Shown: positions 8,270 through 15,931, counted from the stretch's first letter. The stretch is 18,978 bases of DNA from CAYYVJ01 sp964475115 (GCA_964475115.1 CAYYVJ010000035.1:1-18978); one strand, 5' to 3'. Notes: generated by a model from the letters alone, not told the origin. Numbers and translations are program-made.

Positions 8270-11113
8270 ATGGCAAGTAAGAAAATAGAAAGGCAATATA
8301 TAAAAATCAGAGGTGCGAATGAGCATAATTTGCATAACTTAAGCGTAGATATTCCTAGAAATGAACTAGTAGTACTTACGGGCTTAAGTGGCTCAGGCAA
8401 ATCCTCTTTGGCTTTTGATACCATCTATGCAGAGGGACAGAGAAGATATATGGAATCTTTGTCTTCTTATGCACGTCAATTTTTAGGACAAATGGAAAAA
8501 CCAGATGTGGAAAGCATAGAGGGATTATCCCCTGCCATATCCATTGACCAAAAGTCAACCAATCGAAATCCGCGTTCTACAGTAGGTACCGTAACTGAAG
8601 TTTACGATTATTTTCGTCTACTTTATGCGCGTATTGGAATTCCTCACTGTCCAGAGTGTGGAAAAGAAATAAAAAAACAAACTGTAGATCAAATGGTAGA
8701 TCAAATTATGGGATTGCCAGAATCCACCAGAATTCAGCTACTTGCGCCTGTGGTTAGGGGCCGTAAAGGGGAACATGGAAAGATACTAGAACAAGCGAAG
8801 AAGAGTGGTTATGTAAGAGTACGTATTGATGGCAATTTATATGAGCTATCAGAAGAGATTAAATTACAAAAAAATAATAAGCATAATATTGAAATTATAG
8901 TTGACCGTCTTATTGTAAAAGAAGGTATAGAGAAGCGATTAACAGATTCCGTAGAAAATGTGTTGCAACTAGGAAATGGTCTGATGATTGTAGACGTGGT
9001 AGGCGGGGAGCCTATTAACTTTAGTCAAAGTTTTTCTTGCCCTGATTGCGAGATTAGTATTGATGAAATAGAGCCTAGAAGCTTTTCCTTCAATAATCCT
9101 TTCGGTGCCTGTCCAGAATGTTTTGGTTTGGGCTATAAGATGGAATTTGATGAAGACTTAATTATTCCAAACAAATCCATTAGTTTATCGGAGGGGGCCA
9201 TTACTGTCATGGGATGGCAATCTAGTAGTGACCCTAATAGTTTTACTGGAGCGGTTTTATCTGCCTTAGCAAAAGAGTATAAATTTGATTTATCTACCCC
9301 TTATGATAAGCTACCTAAAAAGATACAGGATATTATCATCCATGGTACAAATGATAAAAAGGTAAAAGTGTACTATAAAGGGCAAAGAGGAGAAGGCGTT
9401 TATGATGTAGCATTTGAAGGCCTTATCAAAAATGTGGAACGTCGTTATCGAGAAACAGGTTCTGATAGCATAAAGGCAGAATACGAATCGTTTATGAGAA
9501 TAACTCCTTGTAAAGCATGTCATGGACAAAGGTTAAAGAGAGAATCTTTAGCAGTTACGGTTGCGGAGAAAAATATATTTGAAATAACGAATTTATCCCT
9601 TGATTCCTTGCAGGAATTTTTGAATATTATGGAGATATCTGAAAGACAAGTCTATATCGGTGGGGAGATCCTAAAGGAAATCAAAGCTAGAGTTGGATTT
9701 TTAGTAGATGTAGGTTTGAATTACTTGACTTTAGCAAGAGCTACGGGAAGCCTTTCAGGCGGAGAGGCTCAGAGAATCCGTTTGGCTACTCAGATTGGTT
9801 CTGGACTAGTAGGAGTTGCCTATATTTTAGATGAACCAAGTATTGGATTACATCAAAAAGATAATGACAAGCTATTAAAGACACTTCTTCATTTGCGTGA
9901 TTTAGGAAATACCTTAATTGTAGTAGAACATGATGAAGATACTATGATGGCAGCAGACTATATTGTGGATATTGGTCCGGGTGCAGGAGAACATGGTGGA
10001 GAAGTCGTGGCTGAGGGAACAGCTGAAGATATCATGAAGAACAAAAAATCCATCACAGGTGCCTATCTAAGTGGAAGGATGAAAGTACCAGTTCCTGAAG
10101 AAAGACGTAAATCTACAAATTTTATTACGATTAAAGGGGCAAGCCAAAATAACTTAAAGAATCTGGATGTAGAGATACCACTTGGCATAATGACCTGTGT
10201 AACAGGAGTTTCTGGTTCGGGTAAGAGTTCACTTATTAATGAAATCTTATATAAGAGATTAGCGAGAGATTTAAATCGTGCTAGAACCATTCCAGGTGCC
10301 CATAAAGATATCTTAGGTATTGATCAATTAGATAAAGTAATTAACATTGACCAATCACCGATAGGAAGAACACCTCGTTCCAATCCAGCAACCTATACGG
10401 GTGTATTTGATATGATAAGAGACCTATTTGCCTCCACTGCGGATGCAAAGGCGAAAGGCTATAAGAAAGGCCGCTTTAGCTTTAATGTAAAGGGTGGCCG
10501 ATGTGAGGCGTGTAGCGGAGATGGTATCCTGAAAATAGAGATGCATTTCTTGCCAGATGTATATGTTCCATGTGAAGTGTGCGGTGGAAAACGATATAAT
10601 AGAGAAACCTTAGAAGTGAAATACAAAGGTAAGAGTATTCATGATATACTTGATATGACGGTAGAAGAAGCAGTCCCATTCTTTGAAAATCTACCTACTA
10701 TTTATCGTAAAATAAAGACGCTACATGATGTAGGACTTTCCTATGTTCGTTTAGGACAACCTTCTACTACTTTGTCCGGTGGTGAAGCACAGAGAATTAA
10801 ACTTGCCACAGAGTTAAGTAAAAGAAGTACAGGAAAAACAATTTATATTTTAGATGAACCAACCACAGGACTACATTTTGCAGATGTTCACAAACTTGTT
10901 GAAATACTTCGTCTGCTATCAGAAGGCGGAAATACAGTACTTGTAATCGAACATAATTTAGATGTTATAAAAACAGCAGATTATATTATAGATATTGGTC
11001 CAGAAGGTGGAGACAAAGGTGGAACCATAGTAGCAACTGGTACTCCAGAAGAAATTGCTAAGAACCCAGCTTCCTATACTGGACAATATGTAGCCAAATA
11101 TATAAAGAAATAA
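8270..11113 (+). CDS. uvrA: UvrABC system protein A
   Basis: Dimeric ABC-type ATPase that scans DNA for bulky lesions and loads UvrB. The 947-residue protein shows both nucleotide-binding halves: Walker A GLSGSGKSS (38-46) and GVSGSGKSS (around 646-654), signature motifs LSGGEAQRI in each half, and Walker B YILDEPSIGLH and YILDEPTTGLH. Cys-rich zinc modules are present (CPECGKE, CPDCE..., CPECFG, and CEACSGDG...CEVCGGKRYN). The AAGGAG site and 9-bp spacing after uvrB indicate cotranscription and SOS control from the uvrB promoter. No defect seen. Confidence 0.98.
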   Translation: MASKKIERQYIKIRGANEHNLHNLSVDIPRNELVVLTGLSGSGKSSLAFDTIYAEGQRRYMESLSSYARQFLGQMEKPDVESIEGLSPAISIDQKSTNRNPRSTVGTVTEVYDYFRLLYARIGIPHCPECGKEIKKQTVDQMVDQIMGLPESTRIQLLAPVVRGRKGEHGKILEQAKKSGYVRVRIDGNLYELSEEIKLQKNNKHNIEIIVDRLIVKEGIEKRLTDSVENVLQLGNGLMIVDVVGGEPINFSQSFSCPDCEISIDEIEPRSFSFNNPFGACPECFGLGYKMEFDEDLIIPNKSISLSEGAITVMGWQSSSDPNSFTGAVLSALAKEYKFDLSTPYDKLPKKIQDIIIHGTNDKKVKVYYKGQRGEGVYDVAFEGLIKNVERRYRETGSDSIKAEYESFMRITPCKACHGQRLKRESLAVTVAEKNIFEITNLSLDSLQEFLNIMEISERQVYIGGEILKEIKARVGFLVDVGLNYLTLARATGSLSGGEAQRIRLATQIGSGLVGVAYILDEPSIGLHQKDNDKLLKTLLHLRDLGNTLIVVEHDEDTMMAADYIVDIGPGAGEHGGEVVAEGTAEDIMKNKKSITGAYLSGRMKVPVPEERRKSTNFITIKGASQNNLKNLDVEIPLGIMTCVTGVSGSGKSSLINEILYKRLARDLNRARTIPGAHKDILGIDQLDKVINIDQSPIGRTPRSNPATYTGVFDMIRDLFASTADAKAKGYKKGRFSFNVKGGRCEACSGDGILKIEMHFLPDVYVPCEVCGGKRYNRETLEVKYKGKSIHDILDMTVEEAVPFFENLPTIYRKIKTLHDVGLSYVRLGQPSTTLSGGEAQRIKLATELSKRSTGKTIYILDEPTTGLHFADVHKLVEILRLLSEGGNTVLVIEHNLDVIKTADYIIDIGPEGGDKGGTIVATGTPEEIAKNPASYTGQYVAKYIKK

Positions 11114-11135
11114 AATTATCAAAGGAGGACAAACA

Positions 11136-11507
11136 ATGAATTTTTTATTTGCCCACAATAATTTTAATGTATTAAATTTAGAAAAGTCCATGAAGTTCTA
11201 TGAAGAAGCTTTAGGACTAAAAGAAGTAAGAAGAAAAGAAGCGGAAGATGGAAGCTATATTCTAGTTTATCTAGGAGATGGTGAAGGAAAGCATCAGTTA
11301 GAGCTAACTTGGCTCAGAGACTGGGATAGACCGTATAATCTAGGTGACAATGAAATACACCTTGCCTTTACAACAGATGACCTAGAGGCAGCTCGTGCAA
11401 AACATAGAGAAATGGACTGTATCTGCTATGAAAATCCTAAGATGGGAATTTACTTTATATCCGATCCAGACGGATATTGGCTAGAAATTGTACCAGCTAA
11501 ACGCTAA
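11136..11507 (+). CDS. VOC superfamily protein (lactoylglutathione lyase-like)
   Basis: A 123-residue single-unit vicinal-oxygen-chelate protein, the fold of glyoxalase I, fosfomycin-resistance and dioxygenase enzymes. The four expected metal ligands can be placed: His in AHNNFNVL (residue 7), Glu in HQLELTW, His in EIHLAFTT and Glu in YWLEIVP, in the usual one-per-module order. The DPDGYWLEIV ending is typical of glyoxalase I-like members. It begins 22 bp after uvrA with an AAAGGAGG ribosome site and no visible terminator between, so it may ride on the SOS transcript. Function could be methylglyoxal detoxification (glyoxalase I), but clostridial VOC proteins vary widely in substrate, so the reaction is not assigned. 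Confidence 0.85.
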   Translation: MNFLFAHNNFNVLNLEKSMKFYEEALGLKEVRRKEAEDGSYILVYLGDGEGKHQLELTWLRDWDRPYNLGDNEIHLAFTTDDLEAARAKHREMDCICYENPKMGIYFISDPDGYWLEIVPAKR

Positions 11508-11531
11508 CATAGCCTCTGGTCTTTGAATAGA

Positions 11532-11552
11532 GAGTTTGCATTTGCAAAACTC
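11532..11552 (+). other. Weak imperfect hairpin after the VOC gene
   Basis: GAGTTTGCA and TGCAAAACTC can pair with one bulged A and a very short loop. It lies between the VOC gene and the guaA promoter but has no T-run, so terminator function is doubtful. Confidence 0.25.
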
Positions 11553-11566
11553 ATATTCATATTCTG

Positions 11567-11595
11567 TTGACAAGAAATCGTTATTTTTCTATAAT
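11567..11595 (+). promoter_or_regulatory. Consensus sigma-A promoter of guaA
   Basis: TTGACA (11567-11572), exactly 17 bp of spacer, then TATAAT (11590-11595). Both hexamers match the consensus fully. It gives a ~50-nt leader before the guaA TTG start. Confidence 0.92.
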
Positions 11596-11629
11596 ACAAT
11601 AGTGTTTGCTTTGTAAACACTATTGTATT
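11593..11629 (+). repeat. 15-bp perfect palindrome over the guaA -10 and transcription start
   Basis: AATACAATAGTGTTT, a 7-nt loop (GCTTTGT) and its exact complement. The left arm begins within the -10 box and the right arm ends 12 nt before the AGGAGG ribosome site. With no T-run on either strand it is not a standard terminator. It could be an operator for a repressor, or, since transcription should start inside the left arm, a partial 5' mRNA hairpin. No purine-riboswitch core was seen. Confidence 0.8.
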
Positions 11630-11654
11630 AATAAAATTATTAGGAGGAACCCCT

Positions 11655-13190
11655 TTGGAAAGAGAAATCGTAATCATTTTGGACTTTGGTGGACAATACA
11701 ATCAGCTTATAGCCAGAAGAGTAAGAGAATGTAATGTATATTGTGAGGTATTACCTTATACCACAAGTCTTGAAAAAATAAAAGAAATAAACCCAAGTGG
11801 TATTATATTCACAGGGGGCCCAAATAGTGTATACGAAGATGGTGCACCAGCAGTTGACAAGACTATCTTTGAACTAGGAATCCCAGTACTAGGAATCTGC
11901 TATGGAAGTCAGTTAATGATGCACAGCTTAGGTGGAAAAGTAACAAAAGCCCCTAAAAGAGAATATGGAAAAGCAGAAGTAGATGTAAATACAGAATCTA
12001 AACTATTCAAAGACGTTTCAAACAGTACCATCTGTTGGATGAGTCATACAGACTATATAGAAGAGCTAGCTTCAGGATTTAAAGTAATCGGCTATACAGA
12101 ATCCTGCCCAGTAGCAGCAGTAGAAAAAGCAGATCAAAAGCTCTACGCCGTACAATTCCATCCAGAAGTAGTTCATACTTCTGAAGGAACAAAGATGATT
12201 CACAACTTCTTATATGAAGTGTGTAAGTGTAAAGGTGACTGGAGAATGGATGCATTCGTAGATAAATCCATCGCTGCACTAAAAGAAAAAATCGGAGATA
12301 AAAAAGTACTTTGTGCCCTATCCGGTGGCGTAGATTCATCAGTAGCAGCAGTCATGATAGCAAAAGCAATCGGAAAACAACTAACTTGTATTTTCGTAGA
12401 CCATGGTCTTCTACGTAAAAACGAAGGTGATGAAGTAGAAGAAATCTTCTCAAAGCAATTTGACCTAAACTTCATCCGTGTGAATGCACAAGATAGATTC
12501 TACGAAAAACTAGCAGGAAAATCTGATCCAGAAACAAAGAGAAAAATTATTGGGGAAGAATTCATTCGTGTATTCGAAGAAGAAGCAAAGAAAATTGGAA
12601 CCGTAGACTTCCTTGTACAAGGAACCATCTACCCAGACGTAATCGAAAGTGGAGTAGGCGATTCAGCAGTCATCAAATCCCACCACAACGTAGGCGGTCT
12701 ACCGGATTATGTAGATTTCAAAGAAATCATCGAACCTCTTCGTGACCTCTTCAAAGATGAAGTTCGTAAAGCTGGACTAGAACTAGGAATTCCAGAAAAG
12801 CTCGTATATAGACAACCTTTCCCAGGTCCAGGACTAGCCATCAGAATCATCGGCGACATCACACCTGAAAAAGTACGCATTGTCCAAGATGCCGATGCCA
12901 TCTACCGCGAAGAAATTGCCAAAGCAGGCATCGATCGAACAATCGGACAGTACTTCGCAGCACTAACCAATATGAGGTCTGTGGGGGTTATGGGGGATGA
13001 GAGAACCTATGATTATGCAGTGGCTTTAAGAGCTGTGAATACTTCAGATTTCATGACTGCCGAAGCAGCAGAATTACCCTGGGAAGTAATAGGAATCGTG
13101 TCAAGTAGGATCGTAAATGAGGTTAAGGGGGTAAATAGAGTACTGTATGATTGTACTGGAAAACCACCAGCAACGATAGAGTTTGAATAA
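11655..13190 (+). CDS. guaA: GMP synthase, glutamine-hydrolysing
   Basis: Makes GMP from XMP, ATP and glutamine, the last step of guanine nucleotide synthesis. The 511-residue protein has the normal two-part layout: class I glutamine amidotransferase with nucleophile Cys82 in GICYGSQ and the catalytic pair His169/Glu171 in FHPEV, then the ATP pyrophosphatase domain with the P-loop LSGGVDSSV (222-230), and the C-terminal dimerisation domain ending PPATIEFE. The start is TTG at 11655, fixed by AGGAGG 7 nt upstream and the opening EREIVIILDFGGQYNQLIARRVRE. Codon choice changes at about 12965: the last ~75 codons use GGG (3 of 5 Gly), GTG (4 of 10 Val) and AGG (2), whereas nearly all Val in 12240-12960 are GTA, GGG is rare and AGG absent. 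This suggests the 3' end was supplied by an integrating element, while the protein stays full length. Confidence 0.97.
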   Translation: MEREIVIILDFGGQYNQLIARRVRECNVYCEVLPYTTSLEKIKEINPSGIIFTGGPNSVYEDGAPAVDKTIFELGIPVLGICYGSQLMMHSLGGKVTKAPKREYGKAEVDVNTESKLFKDVSNSTICWMSHTDYIEELASGFKVIGYTESCPVAAVEKADQKLYAVQFHPEVVHTSEGTKMIHNFLYEVCKCKGDWRMDAFVDKSIAALKEKIGDKKVLCALSGGVDSSVAAVMIAKAIGKQLTCIFVDHGLLRKNEGDEVEEIFSKQFDLNFIRVNAQDRFYEKLAGKSDPETKRKIIGEEFIRVFEEEAKKIGTVDFLVQGTIYPDVIESGVGDSAVIKSHHNVGGLPDYVDFKEIIEPLRDLFKDEVRKAGLELGIPEKLVYRQPFPGPGLAIRIIGDITPEKVRIVQDADAIYREEIAKAGIDRTIGQYFAALTNMRSVGVMGDERTYDYAVALRAVNTSDFMTAEAAELPWEVIGIVSSRIVNEVKGVNRVLYDCTGKPPATIEFE

Positions 13191-13191
13191 T

Positions 13192-13242
13192 TAATAAGAG
13201 CCTACAAACCCAGTATTTATGCGGGTTTGTAGGCTCTTATTA
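13192..13242 (+). terminator. Strong hairpin terminator after guaA
   Basis: A perfect 20-bp stem (arms 13192-13211 and 13223-13242, core GAGCCTACAAACCC and its complement) with an 11-nt loop starts one base after the guaA stop codon. The 3' arm ends CTCTTATTA, with no long T-run after it, but the stem is very stable. It may be part of the element end rather than original to guaA. Confidence 0.75.
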
Positions 13243-13249
13243 TGTCTCG

Positions 13250-13267
13250 TGACAATCAAATGACAAT
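13250..13267 (+). repeat. Paired TGACAAT repeats, candidate integrase arm-binding sites
   Basis: TGACAAT occurs at 13250-13256 and 13261-13267, exactly 11 bp apart, about one helical turn. They sit 60-77 bp past the guaA stop, between the terminator and the first cargo gene. Short direct repeats in phase near the element end are what the N-terminal arm-binding domain of Tn916- or phage-type integrases recognises. That role is inferred from position. Confidence 0.45.
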
Positions 13268-13310
13268 ACTTTTTGAAAAAACTGAGTGAATAAATATCAA
13301 AATTTGTGGA

Positions 13311-14003
13311 TTATGATTTGATAGTTTTATTAATAATTTCGTAAATTACAAAAAAGGTTATAAGTATAGTTAGAAACATGATGAAGCTAGTATCGCTTGG
13401 GAGAGCAGAAAGAAAACTACTGAATATGATTATCAGTATGCCAAATAAAAACGATAATGAAATCAAAAGGGCTTGCCACCATATGTACTTATTTGAGAAA
13501 TTGATATATATACATAATATAAAAAGACAAATAATAACTACAAAGTCTAAAACATTTTTTTGATTATTAGAAAATAATAAAATCACATAAGGTATTAATA
13601 TGCTCAGCACTAGATCAGATAGTGTCTTGGTTATTTCCAACATTGCTATTTCTGACTTCAAAGTATATTCCTTTACTACCTTTTCTTTTCTATTACCTTT
13701 TATTGCTGAAGCCATTTTTTCTAAAGCTTCTTTTTCAGCTCTGTATGATCGAGTAAAGAGGGTTACATATACTAGTGCAAAGGGGAAAATAATGTTATAA
13801 ATATAAACTTCAACTATTCCACTAGAAAGGTCCATGTAATTAATTATTATTTCTATGATAACAATTATCATCAGCAAAACTTTAATTATTTTATCAAGGT
13901 TTGTTGCTGCATTTAAATATTTTTCTTTGCTAGATTTGGGTTTTGTAATTCTAAATATAGTTTCAATAACTTTCATAGACATTTTCTTTATATTTAAATT
14001 CAT
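13311..14003 (-). CDS. Six-helix membrane protein of unknown function (cargo cassette, gene 2)
   Basis: I do not recognise a family. The 230-residue protein is basic and very rich in Ile, Leu and Lys, with about six predicted transmembrane helices (near residues 40-56, 63-83, 128-144, 152-170, 176-198, 206-224). Between helices 2 and 3 is a ~45-residue charged loop (RSYRAEKEALEKMASAIKG...) likely to be helical and cytoplasmic. Its ATG shares one base with the stop codon of the EcsC-family gene (TAATG), and AAGGAG lies 10 nt upstream, so the two are translationally coupled and probably act together. Base composition is more AT-rich than neighbouring chromosomal genes, which fits acquired DNA. 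It could form a pore or anchor for its partner; no catalytic motif is visible. Confidence 0.8.
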   Translation of the reverse strand: MNLNIKKMSMKVIETIFRITKPKSSKEKYLNAATNLDKIIKVLLMIIVIIEIIINYMDLSSGIVEVYIYNIIFPFALVYVTLFTRSYRAEKEALEKMASAIKGNRKEKVVKEYTLKSEIAMLEITKTLSDLVLSILIPYVILLFSNNQKNVLDFVVIICLFILCIYINFSNKYIWWQALLISLSFLFGILIIIFSSFLSALPSDTSFIMFLTILITFFVIYEIINKTIKS

Positions 14004-14953
14004 TATTGTACAACTCCTTCTATAGCATCACTAATAATAAATTCATCCTTTGACACATGATGATCTGGATTACTTAATAAAGTATCTTGTAGTGATTCTT
14101 TCAACTTGTCGCAACATGGTTTAAATGACAAAAATGTAATTCCACCACCGATTAAACCACCAACAACTGGAATCGCTTTTTTGAAGAAGCCAGCAAAGAC
14201 TTGTTTTGTCATGTTGACTCCAAACCATTTTGATACACTCTTAACAATAGGATAAATAGTGCCTTTTGTTAATGCTGCTCTCATTAGTTTCTTTTCAACA
14301 CCTTTTCCTAATGCAGTAGCCATTGCCTTCAAAGCAGTACTTGTGCCTTGTACTCCATACATAACGCCTAAGCAAATGATTAAGAGGTTCATTGTTTCAG
14401 AGTCAAACTTATGACCTTTTTCTGTAGTGTCTATTTCAGGAAATCCATATAGGTACATAAGTTTCTGTGTAGCTCTTAACATATAGCCGTAGTATTGGGC
14501 AATATCGGTTGGGATAGTTGCGGCCATCGCAAAACCACCAGGCATACCTAGAGCAGCAGAAATTCCCGAAACACAGTTTCTTTCAAACTTAATAACTTCA
14601 TCTGCAATTTTATCAATTTCGCTTGCTGGTATTTTTGCATGTGCTGGATTATAAGTTATAGAATCATCAATGACTTCTTGAGGGTAATTTTTCATTAACT
14701 CTTTTTGTAAAAAATCACTTCGTTCAACTCGGATGCCAGGTGTACGCAATCCAAGAATAATAAAATCTTCAATATCAATTTCACCATTTCCATTTGCATC
14801 TACTGCACTAATCACGGAATCTTTGGATTTAACAACAATTCCTTTTGCTTTATCAGCAACATTTGAAGCTGTAGTTCCTGCACCATTAACGATGTTACTG
14901 AAAGTTTCTTTTATCTTTCTATTTTCTTTTAAATCATTTGTTTCATCACTCAT
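14003..14953 (-). CDS. EF-hand plus EcsC-family protein (cargo cassette, gene 1)
   Basis: A 316-residue protein. Residues ~1-50 are polar. Residues 52-63 (DANGNGEIDIED) form a canonical calcium-binding EF-hand loop with Asp/Asn at positions 1, 3, 5, 9 and 12 and Gly at 6. Residues ~100-290 resemble the EcsC family, recognised by GMPGGFAMAATIPTDIAQYYG and the following helical YLYGFP region. A hydrophobic Gly-rich stretch (AIPVVGGLIGGGITFLSF, ~260-277) suggests membrane association or hairpin insertion. EcsC has no established biochemical activity; in Bacillus it is named after the Ecs transporter operon, but no EcsA or EcsB is here. AAAGGAGGAG precedes the ATG by 7 nt. It overlaps the membrane-protein gene by one base and lies downstream of the element repressor on the same strand, marking it as accessory cargo. 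A calcium- or membrane-responsive role is inference only. Confidence 0.78.
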   Translation of the reverse strand: MSDETNDLKENRKIKETFSNIVNGAGTTASNVADKAKGIVVKSKDSVISAVDANGNGEIDIEDFIILGLRTPGIRVERSDFLQKELMKNYPQEVIDDSITYNPAHAKIPASEIDKIADEVIKFERNCVSGISAALGMPGGFAMAATIPTDIAQYYGYMLRATQKLMYLYGFPEIDTTEKGHKFDSETMNLLIICLGVMYGVQGTSTALKAMATALGKGVEKKLMRAALTKGTIYPIVKSVSKWFGVNMTKQVFAGFFKKAIPVVGGLIGGGITFLSFKPCCDKLKESLQDTLLSNPDHHVSKDEFIISDAIEGVVQ

Positions 14954-14988
14954 TTGTAAACTCCTCCTTTATAACAGCACATGTAAAT

Positions 14989-15016
14989 TTCGCGAATACA
15001 TTATATTTTTAATGTA
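14989..15016 (-). promoter_or_regulatory. Possible promoter and inverted repeat before the EcsC cassette
   Basis: On the minus strand a TATAAT lies at 15005-15000, about 47 bp before the EcsC-gene ATG, inside an inverted repeat (TACATTA, 6 nt, TAATGTA at 14997-15016) and next to the palindrome TTCGCGAA (14989-14996). No good -35 is seen at 16-19 bp. The DNA here is so AT-rich that a -10 by chance is possible; the cassette may instead be read from the repressor promoter. Confidence 0.35.
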
Positions 15017-15038
15017 ACTTCTATTTATAAGAATAAAC

Positions 15039-15866
15039 TTACTTCCTATCCACCTTCGTCTTCCGAAACATCTTCTTAGCATCCGCTATTCTCTGATCGA
15101 TGTTCACATCCCCTTTATACTCAGCTCCAAATATATCGTCTGGATTGCCTGTGGCATAGGTTGGAAATTTCATCTGCCACAACAGATAAGTTTCTTCGTC
15201 TATTTCACCAGCTTCAAACATTTGATGGAATCTTGACCATGCACGAAGTAACTGTTCCATTATGGAAGAAGGAGATTCAAGTGGATCTTCTGCTTTTTTT
15301 GTATCAAATTTAAGATACATTCTTCCATCAATTTCAACTGGTACCATAAGATAATATTTTTCGAGATCAAACAAATATTTAAGTACTGCATGAGGCATAT
15401 TTGCACTGTAAGTTTTCGATAATACTAGGCTGTCCACTTCTAAAACGGCAGATAATATATGAATTGTATCATAATCTGGAAAGCGATTACCTAGTTCATA
15501 ATTACGAACGGTAGACTCGCTTAACTCACATTTTTCTGCTAATTCTTTCTGTGTTAATCCTGCTATCTGTCTGAAATAGCGGAGGCGTTGTCCTAAATTA
15601 GCATTGCACAATTCAGTGGAACGAAGAGTATAGTTGTGATCATCATAGAGTTTGGAATCCAACATTTCGTCTTCTTCCTCATCTGTATATGAGTATTCGT
15701 TAGCATCGTCAGAAAACTCTATGCCATTCAACCATCCTTTTACATCTTCCAAGTTATTCTTTTCTATATATTTTTCAGCTGTATCAAGATCCTTAAACTT
15801 CTTTCCAGTCAATCCATTTATCAGTTTAAGCTTGTTAATGTCTTTTCCGTTCATTTCTTTTTTCAT
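15039..15866 (-). CDS. XRE-family repressor of the integrative element
   Basis: A 275-residue DNA-binding protein, likely the master repressor. The XRE/Cro-CI helix-turn-helix is at about residues 91-145 (LGQRLRYFRQIAGLTQKELA, then ESTVRNYELGNRFPDYDTI). It is preceded by an unusual ~80-residue N-terminal part with an acidic run (TDEEEDEMLDSKLYDD) and followed by a ~120-residue C-terminal domain that may dimerise or sense a signal. No LexA/CI-type autocleavage or ImmA-type metalloprotease motif is visible, so the inducing signal is unknown. The start is supported by AAAGGA 9 nt before the ATG. It is divergent from the excisionase-integrase operon, and the 184-bp gap holds three similar operator-like palindromes, one overlapping its own promoter, which suggests autoregulation. 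Confidence 0.85.
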   Translation of the reverse strand: MKKEMNGKDINKLKLINGLTGKKFKDLDTAEKYIEKNNLEDVKGWLNGIEFSDDANEYSYTDEEEDEMLDSKLYDDHNYTLRSTELCNANLGQRLRYFRQIAGLTQKELAEKCELSESTVRNYELGNRFPDYDTIHILSAVLEVDSLVLSKTYSANMPHAVLKYLFDLEKYYLMVPVEIDGRMYLKFDTKKAEDPLESPSSIMEQLLRAWSRFHQMFEAGEIDEETYLLWQMKFPTYATGNPDDIFGAEYKGDVNIDQRIADAKKMFRKTKVDRK

Positions 15867-15916
15867 GATAGAAAATCCTTTCCTGTGTATAGTTTAGACT
15901 TCACTTTATGGTAATT

Positions 15917-15925
15917 AGTATATCA
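15917..15925 (-). promoter_or_regulatory. Extended -10 promoter of the repressor gene
   Basis: Reading the minus strand, TGA-TATACT forms an extended -10 about 50 bp before the repressor ATG. No strong -35 is seen at 17 bp. Operator O1 covers the -35/spacer area, so repressor binding there would affect its own transcription. Confidence 0.6.
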
Positions 15926-15931
15926 CGAACA

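Noticed and set aside
11593..11629. The guaA upstream palindrome as a terminator of the VOC gene
   Set aside because: No T-run follows on either strand and it overlaps a consensus -10 box.
11596..11654. Purine riboswitch in the guaA leader
   Set aside because: The leader is only ~50 nt and holds a simple palindrome; the three-way junction and conserved loops of a purine riboswitch are absent and would not fit.
12079..12475. Two minus-strand open frames (86 and 91 codons) inside guaA
   Set aside because: Both lie antisense to conserved guaA sequence; composition is of the kind produced by reading a real gene backwards.
14733..15017. 94-codon plus-strand open frame opposite the EcsC-family gene
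   Set aside because: The minus-strand frame has the EF-hand and EcsC motifs and a strong ribosome site; the plus frame has neither.
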